Below are positions 1 to 11,067 of a DNA stretch of 64,000 bases, piece after piece; positions within the stretch are counted from its first letter, which is position 1, and each line of letters opens with the position of its first letter. The translations under genes and the position numbers were made by a program. The notes beneath the pieces are model-generated. The model searched no databases. It saw nothing but the letters and a program-made list of their open reading frames with translations, and was not told the DNA's origin. The stretch is from Aphrocallistes beatrix (Eukaryota > Porifera > Hexactinellida > Sceptrulophora > Aphrocallistidae): NCBI GenBank assembly GCA_963281255.1, contig OY725503.1, positions 1,984,001 through 2,048,000 on the forward strand, read 5' to 3'.

Positions 1-330
1 AAATACGTCTGTCTTACTATTATAATCGATATCGCACCAAAAATCACCAAATTTATCAATTTTTGAGATTTTGATGGTTAATGATGACGTCATAACAAAG
101 TAATGAGTTATCATTTTTATTGTCGAATTAGAAATTTGAGTTTATTGTCAAAAAACTCAAATTTCTAATTATAAAAAAGTTTATAATGACGTCATAATTC
201 CATGATGAATCGACATTTTGGTCTGAGTTCAGAACAGTGGAGCCATAGCTAAAAGACTCCCGCATGCCAAAAATCAGCTATTGCGCATTGCAGTTTCCTC
301 AATCAATTCGTTAAAGAGATATAAATAAAT
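1..330 (+). repeat. Family R repeat, cut by window start
   Basis: Right part of a family R copy. Family R is an interspersed element of about 620 bp. In plus orientation it reads: a terminal motif TCCTTACTATTAAAACTCGA, a TA-rich tract, a GC-rich hairpin block, an AT-rich body with two TGACGTCA palindromes, then CAATCAATTCGTTACAG, another TA tract and the inverted terminal motif. This copy starts in the body and ends in the AT-rich tract. Confidence 0.8.
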
Positions 331-880
331 ATATATATCCTTACTATTAAAACTCGATTAATGTTTGTTTATATATATATATATATATCTGTAAATTGAT
401 TGGAGAAACTGCCATGCGCAGAAAGCTGATTTTTGGCATGTGGGAGTCTTCTGGCTATGGCTCCAGCAAGTTCTGAGCTCAGACCAAAATGTCGACTAAT
501 CATGGAATTATGGCGTCATTGTCACATTTTTTAAGGTTAAGCATTACAGTTATTCGAGCTTAACTCAGCCATTATAGGAGATAGAAGGCTGAAATTTTAA
601 TAGAATCTGTATACTAACATACCTCAAATATGATGCAACTATCATCAAAAAATGTTGACTTATCACTTTGTTATGACGTCATCATTACGCTTCAAAATTT
701 TAAAAATTGACAAATATGGTGATTTCTCGTGCGATATCGATTATAAAAATAGAACAGACGTATTTAGAGAAGTTATCTCTCTTATAATTAATCAATGTGA
801 CCCCAGATGACCGAAGGGAGCTTCCGGCGCCACAGTGTCCGCAAGTCGCAGCGCAAGCAAGCGGAGCGCGCTTGTATATA
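331..880 (-). repeat. Family R repeat, inverted partner
   Basis: A nearly full family R copy in the opposite orientation to 1-330. It begins with the TCCTTACTATT terminal motif near 338, then a TA tract, then the reversed body, and ends in the GC-rich block at about 840-877. With the copy at 1-330 it forms an inverted pair joined through the TA tract. Confidence 0.8.
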
Positions 881-1140
881 TCAAATTGGTTGACATTTGA
901 TGATGAGCACGAATATGACAATAAAAACTGATTTGCAATCATTTGAAGGTTTAAACTTAGTTTTCAAAACCGCGATTTTTATAGCCCGGGGTCAACGGCA
1001 GGGTCGTGGCAAATCACTTTCTGATACTCCGATTTCGGTAAACTTTTAGTATGTTACTCCTAAGACATGATACAACGGAAAATGCAATAAAACAATTTCT
1101 TGCAATTCTTTTGTGGTCATGCATCATATTGACCTGACTT
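880..1140. repeat. Interspersed repeat Q, copy 1
   Basis: About 260 bp that recur in inverted orientation at 61870-62115 with moderate divergence. Shared landmarks are a stretch containing GTTTTCAAAACCG, the segment ATTTCGGTAAACTTTTAGTA, and TTGCAAGAAATTGTT in one orientation. No terminal repeats or coding sequence were recognised, so its class is unknown. Confidence 0.65.
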
Positions 1141-1324
1141 ATAGGTCATTCAATAAGTATTGCTGTTCGATTTGTTTTTCAATTACTATTGCTGTAAAGT
1201 ACTCAAACTTCATATAAAATAAAGTAATGTATTTTATCTATTAATGTTACAATTTTGGACTGATTTAATGAAAATTCAGAATTTCTTACCTACTTCAGCA
1301 TACTTGTAGAAAAAGGCTTCCAAG

Positions 1325-1995
1325 CAGAGTTGGGTTCAATTATAAGTGTAATTAATTAATTACAATTAATTACGTTTTGTACATATTTGTAATTGTAATT
1401 GATCATTGGGAAATTTGGTAATTGTAATTGTAATTTTTTAAAATGACATAATTGTAATTGTAATTGAAGTTCATAATTGTAGTTACGTCTAAATTACACC
1501 TAAAGGCTAAAGCCACGCTTACAATTCCTATACATGTGTTAATTCTTTACATTATTGTTTTGATATCGTTGTGTTTGGTGTTTCTCGGGAATTGGTAAGT
1601 GTAAGTTGACAACTTTACGAGTAAGCATATGGATTCTCTCTTTTTCATGGTTCCTATGCACTATAAATGTGTTCACCGAAGATAAGTACAAATTCATTTT
1701 ACTGAGATGACTCCTATTTTTTAACACTATTCAGGACTCATTGGGACAACTAAAGGCCAGTTCAAATTGACATGTAAGCACTGCAGCAAGTCAGTCTCGG
1801 GTTCCTACACATCCACTTCCAACTTTCACACACAAATCAAGGTTAGATAGAGAAATAAGAGAACATTTATTATACTATTTAATAATTTATTTTAATGAGG
1901 TAATGTTTATCCCACGTTCTCTGTTTTATGAGACATCAATTCTAATGAAGATATATTTGAATACACGCATCATTTTTGTAATGAACCCAACCCTG
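1325..1995. mobile_element. Short hAT element with 8-bp target duplication
   Basis: Ends read CAGAGTTGGGTTCA at the left and, inverted, CAGGGTTGGGTTCA at the right. The 8 bases CTTCCAAG occur directly outside both ends (1317-1324 and 1996-2003), the target duplication size of the hAT superfamily. The first 150 bp are rich in GTAATTGTAATTG-type repeats. The interior holds a BED-finger coding remnant (1743-1841) but no transposase catalytic domain, so this 671-bp copy is non-autonomous. Confidence 0.85.
1743..1841 (+). pseudogene. BED-type zinc finger exon remnant in a hAT element
   Basis: 33 open codons including FKLTCKHCSKSVSGSY and then SNFHTQIK. The C-x2-C pair followed by an S-x-FH-type segment matches the N-terminal BED zinc finger of hAT transposases, which binds the element's DNA ends. 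The frame runs into GTTAGA right after AAG, a possible splice donor, so this looks like the single exon of a former transposase gene. Nothing downstream encodes the catalytic core. Confidence 0.6.
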
Positions 1996-2003
1996 CTTCC
2001 AAG

Positions 2004-2725
2004 GATGACAATTTTAATTTGAAATAGTTTACAGATAACAAATATTATGTCTGATTTTATCTTGAAAGTTTACCAAGTTCTATAATGTTTTTTCACTTAT
2101 ATTTCTTAATTATTGATACAATTTGCAGATAACTCTGTGATTCAAATCTGCACTAAAATTGGTCAAAAGTCAAAAGTTAGCAGTTATAGTAGGTAAGGCC
2201 AACCTTAAATGAAAATCAACAAAACATCCTGATAGAGGTAGTTTATTTAATATCCTTTTATTCGAACTTATTGAACACTTAGCAGTATGCTATCATTTGT
2301 GGAAACGGAATTTGTCCCACACACAAGTCGTAAAATGTTGTACAAACAATTCCGGAATATGTTCTACTTCAATTCCATAATATGTCTTAGACCAATTCCG
2401 GAATACTATCTCCTAAATATCTTATGTTGGAATACTATTTCCTAAATATCTTCCTAAATATCTTCTTATGTAGGAATACTATCTCCTAAATATCTTCTTA
2501 TGTAAGACTGTAGGAATACCAGTTGGGGAGTGGGGAGAACATATTATTAAATATCAATAAAATATAATTATAGTAACTTCACATTGATCTAATAAATATA
2601 AATTGGCAGGAAAAGAATATTAATTTATCAAATAGAACTAACTGTATAATATATTACATTCGTATACATTTACCAGTATTTACACCTTATTACACAAACA
2701 TAAATGGAAACCGATCACCAATTCA
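2004..2725. other. 3' flank of the integrin beta gene
   Basis: No gene recognised. The stretch 2395-2515 has degenerate tandem copies of a TCCTAAATATCTTCTTATG-like unit. For the minus-strand integrin gene, TTTATT at 2242-2247 would read AATAAA, a candidate polyadenylation signal about 480 bp past the stop codon. This is weak evidence. Confidence 0.35.
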
Positions 2726-3616
2726 TTAAAATAAAGGAACATTCGGTGGCTTCTGCATTTGATTATAAATAGGATTTCCGATCTCAGCAGCTTCCTTCTT
2801 GTATAAAGGATTTTCATTCATATTTTGAGTGTCCAGATGTAAATTTTTGCTGAATTGTTTGTATTCTCTAATATCAAGAAAAACAAGAATTAATTTTATA
2901 ACGATTAATACTATTACTAATATAACGATGAGAGCAAAGAGTACAGCAAGAGGGGGAATATACCAAAGAGTAAAAGAAGAAGGACAAATTGGATTAGATT
3001 GAATATGAATTGGTCTAATATTCCCCATTCGATCAACCGCAACTGAAAAAGAGGTTGAACACCCGTCAATGGTTACCGAACAAGGTGTACCTTGTACTCC
3101 TTCAATGAAATAGGTTCCTGATATGGTTTCATTAATAAAAATAACTGGAATATTTGTTTCGTTACCGCATCTACAATTATCCAGCCCGCGACGATAGCAG
3201 GTAACACACTCAAAATAGTTCATACAAAGAGCATTACAGGCCATTGGATCATTACAAGAAAGGCAATTAGAAGAAATTGTATACTCAGGTGGACATGAAC
3301 ATCTACCACATATGCAGTTACCATTTCCAGCACAAATTTGACCATTAGCGGCTCTACAGGGTTCTTGATCTGGAGTACAGTCACAAACACCAGTGGGGCC
3401 TCTTGTCCATAATAGTCCATTTGGATGACGAACACAAATACATTCTCCACATTCACAAATTCCTTGAGCTAAGCCACCACAAATAGAGTTATCAGAATCT
3501 CGAGGGCAGTTAAAATTATCACATTCACAAAATTGCCCATACACTCTGTCGTCAGGATTTTGCTGAAGCTCGCATATGCATTTCCCACACAAACAACTCC
3601 CGCGATTAGAACATAA
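2726..3616 (-). CDS. Integrin beta, exon 4: stalk, membrane helix, tail
   Basis: Terminal exon, 296 codons plus TAA. It starts after an acceptor at 3618-3617 with LCSNRGSC, continuing the cysteine-rich I-EGF stalk begun in exon 3. Repeated C-x-C and CxCGxCxC patterns (CGKCICE, CECGECIC, CICGRCSC) mark the I-EGF modules, followed by a beta-tail region with paired cysteines. A hydrophobic helix (WYIPPLAVLFALIVILVIVL and on) crosses the membrane. The cytoplasmic tail begins DIREYKQF, equivalent to the membrane-proximal HDRREFAKF-type motif that contacts the alpha chain, and carries NPLY and NPIY, the membrane-proximal and distal NPxY sites recognised in this family by talin and kindlin PTB-like domains. 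A start at 3592 would be an artefact: the exon clearly extends upstream to the splice acceptor. Confidence 0.95.
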   Translation of the reverse strand, partial: LCSNRGSCLCGKCICELQQNPDDRVYGQFCECDNFNCPRDSDNSICGGLAQGICECGECICVRHPNGLLWTRGPTGVCDCTPDQEPCRAANGQICAGNGNCICGRCSCPPEYTISSNCLSCNDPMACNALCMNYFECVTCYRRGLDNCRCGNETNIPVIFINETISGTYFIEGVQGTPCSVTIDGCSTSFSVAVDRMGNIRPIHIQSNPICPSSFTLWYIPPLAVLFALIVILVIVLIVIKLILVFLDIREYKQFSKNLHLDTQNMNENPLYKKEAAEIGNPIYNQMQKPPNVPLF

Positions 3617-4826
3617 CTAAAGAAATAATATATATATATAATAGTTTAATTGAGATTAAAAATAATATGTTAAAATATTACACATGATTTCGTCAAATTT
3701 CGCCAAACAGCAACATTTAAAAACAAAAAAGGTTCATTTTGGATAAAAAACATGTCAATTTTGATAGCTCTTTATCAAAATTCTTCAAATCTCACTTTGG
3801 GCTTTAAATTACGAAAATGCTAACACTAAGTTAGATGTTTTAGAAGAATCTATAATTAAAAATTATCTTAACCATCAAAACTGTCAGGTTTTCACAATTT
3901 TCCAACTCGTCTAATTTTCTAATTTTTCAGAGGCAAATCCAGGTAGAAATCTTCCCCTTTATTTTGGTGAGTTAGGCGTTTGAATTCAAAGGTTTCTTTC
4001 CCAAGAGTATGCCTAGTTTCGCCAAATTCGCCAAATACGCCCTATTAAGCTAGGTTGACTGATATATAAAATTCTTGGATTTTAATGATTAAGTTTATGG
4101 AAAACACCAGTATAGTAGTTGTAAAATTTGAAATATGCCTACATGGGTAGAACAAGTTACTATACGATTTCCGAACTGACACATCGTACAATAATTGCAC
4201 TACATTGTGACTTACTTTTAGAGAACCAGAAAAACTTTTTTTCAAACCAGACGCAATCAGATAGAAAAAAATTTTAAGCACAACAATCTGATTCAATCCT
4301 ATCAATTCTTATAAATTTACATTTAAACTCAAATTTTAGACTTTATAAATTATGATGACAGAAGCGAATCTAGGTTGTGAATTTGTGAAAATTCATTTCA
4401 ACATTACTGACACAAGTGAGCTTTTTGGTTCAATTAATTATTTTATACCACGTTTATTTATTCTTGGAGTGCATTCTTAGGTCTATCATCATGAATGGTG
4501 ATCATTATAACTCAATGATACTACTATCTTTATCCCTGTGTAATCCACTTTCAGGTCCTAATTTGAATAGGATATAGTAGAGTCGTAAACAACGATTCTT
4601 TAACCATTGCCGACGAGGAAAGTTTGATAATTCGTTTGGTACTAGTAGTTTAAGCTATTTTAAACGAAATATCTGACTATGCCCCTCTCATGTTTGTGCA
4701 AAATTCGGGAGACCTAAAACTACAATGGACAGCGCCCCATATATAAAAGTGTCCGATTCAGAAATATTAAAATTTAAAATATAGTCACGAAATCATTATA
4801 AGTTTGTTTTTATGATTTGTTTACTA
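3617..4826. other. Intron 3, unrecognised part
   Basis: Intron sequence between exon 4 and mariner copy 1. AT-rich, with a short TA tract just upstream of the acceptor (3630-3642). Short open frames here have no recognisable motif and are treated as chance. I see no element boundaries. Confidence 0.4.
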
Positions 4827-6162
4827 CTAAGGGCGTTCAAAAAGTTTACATCATTTGTAAATATTAACTAAACCAACATATCTACTATCAATGTAATTAC
4901 ATAATGTGTTCAAAGTACTCTCCTTGATTATCGATGCAAAGTTTCAGACGTTCAATCCACTTCGAAAAAGTTTTTTTGTACTCATCTCTCTCGACACTAT
5001 GTAGGTAGTGGTAAACGGCGGTTCCCAGTTCGGATCTTGTTGAAAAATGTTTCCCTCCAAGGTGTTTTTTCATCTCTGGAAATAGCCAGAAGTCGCATGG
5101 TGAAAGATCAGGTGAGTAGGGAGGATGTTCTAAAACTTCGAACCCGATTTCATCCATAGTTTGTCTGGTAAGCTTGGAGACATGGGGCCTGGCATTATCG
5201 TGGAGAAGCTTAATTCCACGAGCGCCAGTGCTTGGTCTTCTGGTTTTGTAAAAATCTTCAACCTCTCGTAGACATTTTGATGAGTAAAAGTCACCATTCA
5301 TCTTTCCGCCTTTAGGTACAGGTATTTGTGCTACTGGGCCATATGCATCAAAGAATATACTGTATAGTACCTTTTCCTCTCTGAAATCGGGCCGAGATTT
5401 TGTAAGGGGGATCGAATTTTTGGGAGCCATGCTTTGCTCCGCTCCTTTCGTTCAGGCTCTGAGAACTTTATCCATGTTTCGTCCCCTGTAACTATTTCAT
5501 ATAGTCTTCGTGTATCACAATCTTCATACTTTTTGATGAGTTTTTTTGCACACGACACTCTTTGTTTTTTTTGGTCTTTTGTCAGCTATTTTGGTATCCA
5601 CTTGGCTGAAACCTTCCGCAAATTCAGAACGTCATGCAGAAAGTGATGAACTGCTCCCGTTGAGATGTCTACCGTCTCAGCAATCTCTATCACGCTTAAA
5701 TGGGGACCATCATTTATCAATTCCTCTACAATAGCAATTGTTCCGCTGGTAGACGCTGATTTTGGCCTACCTGACCGAGCCTCATCTTCAATGTCCTCCC
5801 TTCCTTCTTTCACTTGACGAACCAATTGTCTAACGGTTGAATATGCAAGAGCATCATATGAATATACTTTGACGAGCTTTTCATAAATATCGACTGGTTT
5901 TTCACCCAACAGCGTACACGCTTTGATGAATGCTCTTTGTTCATATTTGCTTGATGAATATTTTGAAGCCATAAAAATAGACTATCAGAAAGTTGACTAA
6001 GTTCAAGAAGTTCAAATTTCAAAAGTATAATAGCTAGATTCGATTACTTTGCAGCAATTTAGAGCATATCGATAGCCCTATTTTCAGCTATCAATGGTTT
6101 CATATTACATGCATTACTTTTCTAGCAAGAAGCAAATGATGTAACTTTTTGAACGCCCTTAG
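4827..6162 (-). mobile_element. mariner element, copy 1 (complete ends)
   Basis: A 1336-bp element with terminal inverted repeats CTAAGGGCGTTCAAAAAGTT at both ends and TA on each side (4825-4826, 6163-6164), the target duplication of the Tc1/mariner superfamily. It encodes a DD34D mariner transposase on the minus strand (separate entry). Both ends are preserved, so it was a full-length copy before its gene decayed. Confidence 0.93.
4897..5972 (-). pseudogene. mariner DD34D transposase, broken
   Basis: Starts ATG at 5972 (MASKYSSSKYEQRAFI). The N-terminal region is the paired helix-turn-helix DNA-binding part (SARSGRPKS-type linker). Catalytic residues are visible: D in VTGDETW, D in LHDNARPH and D in SPDLSPCDFW, with 34 residues between the second and third, the mariner signature. 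An in-frame TAG follows WIPK near 5588, after which the same frame continues to about 5420, where a frameshift moves the rest to another frame ending after EYFEHIM at 4897. The gene is therefore inactive as it stands. Cut-and-paste transposition was its former role; nothing suggests domestication. Confidence 0.92.
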
Positions 6163-6164
6163 TA

Positions 6165-7463
6165 ATTTAGTGGATCTGTTGCTAATTAAAAACATAAATG
6201 GGTGAAAAACATATGAGATGTCAGCAGAGCAAAACTCCGATGGGCAAGAAATCAAATTTTGTTTCTCCGATTATCATGGAAATCTACTTAACCTTACCAA
6301 ATTGTAAATATAGTATTATTGACGAATAGGAAGTCATATATGGGGAAATCCATTAGACACATTATTTATTGTAAATTTTGAGTTTTTTGGTTTTACACCT
6401 TACCATATATGGCATTATTGGCTATAATTTGTAATTCGATTTATGCTATGGAACCCCGATAAGGCTATATCTTGAAATTTACTTTATAAATAATCAATGA
6501 GAGCTTCGGCACCCAAAAGGCAGAGTGTCTGCTAGCCGTGAAGCGAAAGCAAGCGAATCACGCTTGTTTTAAATTAAACATAATACAAATTATGCCCATA
6601 AACCAGTAATTTTAAATTAGCTTTTTCATTCAAGTATCTTTGCATCACACTCAATGATAAAATGGGTCTCTCAATGTGACCCAATCTATTAAATCCTGAC
6701 AGTCACTGAAAAACTGACTTCAAATTCGCAATCTACACACTCGAGTTACTTATATTATCTATAATATACTAGTGATATAATCCAAAATATATTTTAACCG
6801 GCGATATTTACAATACTGAAATATAAATCATATGTACAAAATAATGAAATTGGGATCAGAAGGTCAATTCATAATAGAGGAATGTTCATAATTATCGAGC
6901 ACATTATAAGTGATCCTGATTGTACCATTATTGAAGTATACGAGTCTAAAAACTTAGGGAGCCATCCCGAAAGTTTTTAGACCCGTATACTTAAGGTGTG
7001 CGACCTGAATCGAAGCTACTACAAAAAGGTTTCGATAGCTTTGTGCGAACTAACAATATTATTGTGAGGTAAAAAAAGTTGGGAGATCTTTAATCTTGAG
7101 CGGGGAGTCAGTCAATTTTGGATTGCGCGGGGTATACAAATATCAATATACCAACGAGCACTGACTGTTTTCTGTTTTTCCAAAGGGATTGCACCAATAT
7201 GTCCACTATGTGATACAAACGAGGCGACCATTTGCTTGCCGAACTTCGGGACCGTTTCACTTTTTGAGGCTTAGATTCATCTAGGAACAGCTAAACTATT
7301 GATTGTTGTTTTGTTTAATGGTCATTTTGAACAACAATAACATTTTGCACATTTCATACAATTTCGAGGTTTTAGAAATACAAATCACTTCGATGACACT
7401 CCTCTCTCATCAATTAATTTAGAATTTACTTTATCTTCCCCTCCCTACGCTCTTGGAACCATA
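6165..7463. other. Intron 3, degenerate repeats
   Basis: No coding sequence recognised. 6505-6570 is a decayed family R GC-rich block. 6936-6992 is an inverted repeat, two arms containing GTCTAAAAACTT and its complement around a short loop, able to form a hairpin. The rest is AT-rich intron sequence without visible element borders. Confidence 0.5.
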
Positions 7464-9708
7464 TCCTTACAATTAAAACTCGATTAATGTATATATATAT
7501 ATATATATATATACAAGCGCGCTTCGTTGCTTGCGCTGCGCGGCTGGCGGACACTTTGTGTCCGCCAGAGGCTCCATTCGGTCGCCTGTGGTCATCATTG
7601 ATTAATTATATGGGAGATAACATCTCTAAATACGTCTCTCCTACTATTAGCTAGTTTCATAATAAATTATTATATATAAGCGCGCTTCGCTTGCTTATGG
7701 GGAATAGATGGCAGACACTTTGTGTCTGCATGAGGCGTCCTTTGGGCGCCTGAGCTCACATTGATTAATTTTATGCTGGATAAATCTATAAATACGTCTG
7801 TGTTACAGTTATAATCGATAATATCACTAGAAAGATCACAAAATTGTCAGTGATGAGTAATAATTTTTGATTATAGTGTATCACATGTGTAGAATATTAA
7901 TATACACATTCTATTAAAATTTCAGCCTTCTATCACTTAAAATGGTTGAGTATTGGTCGAAAAACTACTGGAGCAATAGCCAAAAGACTCCCCACATGCC
8001 AAAAATCAGCTTTCTGGGTCTGATAGTTTCTTCAATCAATTCCTTACATATATATATATATATAAGCGAGCTTGGCTGGCTTGCGCTGCGCGACTTGCGA
8101 ACACTTTGTGTCCGCCGGAGGCTCCGTTCGGTCGCCTGGGGTCACATTGATTAATTAAAAGGGAGATAACATCTCAAAATAGGTCTGTCCTACAGTTATA
8201 ATCGATATTGCACGAAAAATCACCAAATTTGTCAATTTAAAAATTTTGATGCGTAATAATGATGTCATAACAGAGTGATGAGTCATCATTTTTTGATGAT
8301 AGTTGCATTATATGTGAAGTATGTTATATACAGATTCCATTAAATTTTCAGCCTTCTATCTCCTATAATGGCTGAGTTATGCTCGAATAACTGTATTGCT
8401 TAACTTTTAATAATGTTTCAATGACGTCATAATTCCAAGATGAGTCGACATTTTGCTCTGAGCTCAGAAGTTAGTGGAGCCAAAGCCAAAAGCCTCCCAC
8501 ATGCCAAAAATCAGCTTCTGTGCCATGCAGTTTCTTCAATCAATTCGTTACAGAGATATATATATCGTTACTATTAAAACTCGATTAATGTATATTTATT
8601 TATTTACAAGCGCGCTTCGCTTGCTTTGCGCTGCGCGGCCAGCGGACACAAAGTGTCCGCCGGAGGCTCCCTTCGGTCGCCTGGGATCACAGTCATTAAT
8701 TTTAAAGGAGATAACATCTTTAAATATGTCTGTCTTACTGTTAAAATTGATATCACTCGAAAAAACGTCAAATTAGTCAATTTGTAAAATTTTTTATGCG
8801 TAATGATGACGTCTTGAAAGAGTGATGATTTTTTTAATGATTGTTGTATCATATGTATGGTATATTAATATACACATTCTATTAAAATTTCAGGCTCCTA
8901 TCACTTAAAATGGCTGAGTTATGGTCAAAAAACTGAAATTTCTAACTTTAAAAAGGTGACAATGACGTCATATTTCCATGATGAGTCGACATTTTCGTCT
9001 GAGCTCAGAATTTATTGGAGCCATAGCGAGAAGACTCCAACATGCCAAAAATCAGCTTTCTGTGCCTGGCATTTTCTTTAATCAATTCGTTACAGAGATA
9101 TCCTTACTATTAAAACTCGATTAATGTTTGTTTGTTTGTGTAGTATATATATATACAAGCGCGCTTCGCTTGCTTGCGCTGCGCGGCTGGCGGACACTTC
9201 GTTTCACATTACATGCATTACTTTTCTAGCAAGAAGCAAGTGATGTAAACTTTTTGAACGCCCTTAGTAGTTGTAAAATCGATCTCACTCGAAAAATCAC
9301 CAAATTTGTCAATTTTATATTTTTGATGAGTAATGATGACGTCATAACAAAGTGATGAGTGATCATTTTTTGATGATAGTTGCAGCATATTTGAGGTATG
9401 TTAGTATACAGGTTCTATTAAAATTTCAGCCTTTTATCTCCTATAATGGCTGAGTTATCCTCAAATAACTTTGTTGCTTAACTTAAAAAATGTGACAATG
9501 ACGTCATAATTCCATGATGAGTCGACATTTTGCTCTAAGCTCAGAACTTACTGGAGCCATAGCCAAAAAACTCCAACATGCCAAAAATCAGCCTTCTGCG
9601 CCCGGCAGTTTCTTCAATCAATTCGTTACAGATATATATATATATCAGAGATATATATATATATATATATATATACAATAATCGAGTTTTAATAGTAAGG
9701 ATATATAT
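7464..9708 (+). repeat. Head-to-tail cluster of five family R copies
   Basis: Five family R copies in plus orientation lie one after another: about 7464-7672 (short), 7675-8059, 8060-8566, 8567-9103 and 9104-9708. Each begins with TA-rich DNA and a GC-rich block (CAAGCGCGCTTCGCTTGC), and the longer ones run to TCAATTCGTTACAG and the next TA tract. The terminal motif TCCTTACTATT is present at 7464, in altered form at 8567, and at 9106. The last copy is interrupted by 67 bp of mariner end (9201-9267). Joints inside TA tracts suggest the array grew through these microsatellites. Confidence 0.8.
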
Positions 9709-10141
9709 TTCTGTAACGAATTGATTGAAGAAACTGCGAGGCGTAGAAGGCTGATTTTTGGCATGTGGGAGTCTTTTGACTATGGCTCCAGTAAGTTCTG
9801 AGCTCAGAGCAAAATGTCGACTCATCATGGAATTATGACGTCATTGTCACATTTTTCAAAGTTAAGCAACAAAGTTATTTGAGGATAACTCAGCCATTAT
9901 AGGAGATAAAAGGCTGAAATTTTAATAGAACCTGTATACTAACATACCTCAAATATGCTGCAACTATCATCAAAAAATAATCACTCATCACTTTATTATG
10001 ACGTCATCATTACTCATCAAAAATAAAAATTGACAAATTTGGTGATTTTTCGAGTGAGATCGATTTTAAAACTACTAAGGGCGTTCAAAAAGTTTACATC
10101 ATTTGCTTCTTGCTAGAAAAGTAATGCATGTAATGTGAAAC
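9201..10141. repeat. 941-bp palindrome of mariner end plus family R
   Basis: Sequence from 9201 inward is the inverted complement of sequence from 10141 inward, over arms of about 430 bp each side of a TA-rich centre near 9671. Each arm begins with the first 67 bp of the mariner element (outer to inner: mariner end, TA, then the body of a family R copy). Mariner ends at 9267 and 10075 are exactly symmetrical. The left arm stops abruptly inside mariner and joins a family R GC-rich block; the right arm continues into mariner copy 2. Confidence 0.88.
9709..10073 (-). repeat. Family R copy, right arm of palindrome
   Basis: Reversed family R body from TGTAACGAATTGATTGAAG to the cgattttaaaac segment, where mariner copy 2 has inserted at a TA. 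The GC-rich block that should follow is absent on this side. Confidence 0.75.
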
Positions 10142-10751
10142 CATTGATAGCTGAAAATAGGGCTATCGATATGCTCTTTAAGTTGCTGTAAAGTAATCGA
10201 ATTTGATATTTTACTTTTGAAATTTGAACTTCTTGAACTTAGTCAACTTTCTGATAGTCTATTTTTATGGCTTCAAAATATTCATCAAGCAAATATGAAC
10301 AAAGAGCATTCATCAAAGCGTGTACGCTGTTGGGTGAAAAACCAGTCGATATTTATGAAAAGCTCGTCAAAGTATATTCATATGATGCTCTTGCATATTC
10401 AACCGTTAGACAATTGGTTCGTCAAGTGAAAGAAGGAAGGGAGGACATTGAAGATGAGGCTCGGTCAGGTAGGCCAAAATCAGCGTCTACCAGCGGAACA
10501 ATTGCTATTGTAGAGGAATTGATAAATGATGATCCCCATTTAAGCGTGATAGAGATTGCTGAGACGGTTTCAGCCAGGTGGATACCAAAATAGCTGACAA
10601 AAGACCAAAAAAAACAAAGAGTGTCGTGTGTAAAAAAACTCATCAAAAAGTATGAAGATTGTGATACACGAAGACTATATGAAATAGTTACAGGGGACGA
10701 AACATGGATAAAGTTCTCAGAGCCTGAACGAAAGGAGCGGAGCAAAGCATG
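10075..10751 (+). mobile_element. mariner element, copy 2, truncated
   Basis: Begins with CTAAGGGCGTTCAAAAAG after TA at 10073-10074 and is nearly identical to copy 1 through the 5' leader and the first half of the gene. It stops around 10751, where the 31-bp satellite begins, so the 3' half and right terminal repeat are missing. Confidence 0.9.
10267..10751 (+). pseudogene. mariner transposase N-terminal half, broken
   Basis: Same start (MASKYSSSKYEQRA) as copy 1. About 20 codons are deleted after IAETV, removing the segment with HHFLHDVLNL, and the frame then meets the same in-frame TAG after WIPK that copy 1 has. It continues to KFSEPERKERSKAC and is cut off before the second and third catalytic aspartates, so it cannot encode a working transposase. 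Confidence 0.9.
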
Positions 10752-10752
10752 T

Positions 10753-10931
10753 CTAATATAGAGTCGAACAACTGACAACATGTCCAAAATAGAGTCGAAC
10801 AATTTTGGACATGTTGTCAGTTGTTCGACTCTATTTTGGACATGTTGTCAGTTGTTCGACTCTATTTTGGACATGTTGTCAGTTGTTCGACTCTATTTTG
10901 GACATATTGTCAGTTGTTCGACTCTATTTCT
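10753..10931. repeat. 31-bp satellite array with orientation switch
   Basis: About five and a half copies of a 31-bp unit containing GTTGTCAGTTGTTCGACTC. The first one and a half copies are in the reverse orientation and the array flips at about 10801, making a small palindrome. It directly abuts the truncated mariner copy 2. Confidence 0.85.
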
Positions 10932-11067
10932 AAAGGAGTTGTATCACTTATCCGACATCAAATGCCTACCTTTCCGCTCATTTGGTCACATTCCTTTCTG
11001 ACAACGTCACTGTATCCCCCACAGGGAAGAGGAATAAAATGCCCAACAAATGCAGCGTCCTCCGACA

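Noticed and set aside
331..880. Family R as a Helitron (TC start, GC-rich hairpin at the other end)
   Set aside because: The most complete copy (52431-53048) has the same motif inverted at both ends next to TA, which fits a terminal-inverted-repeat element better. Still open.
3220..3456. 78-residue minus frame inside integrin exon 4
   Set aside because: Out-of-frame shadow of the real I-EGF coding sequence.
2726..3616. Integrin exons as retro-pseudogene pieces
   Set aside because: All four exons have consensus splice borders, matching phases and intact frames in collinear order.
7500..7600. GC-rich hairpin blocks as tRNA-derived SINE heads
   Set aside because: No A-box or B-box pattern and no cloverleaf could be drawn from the block.
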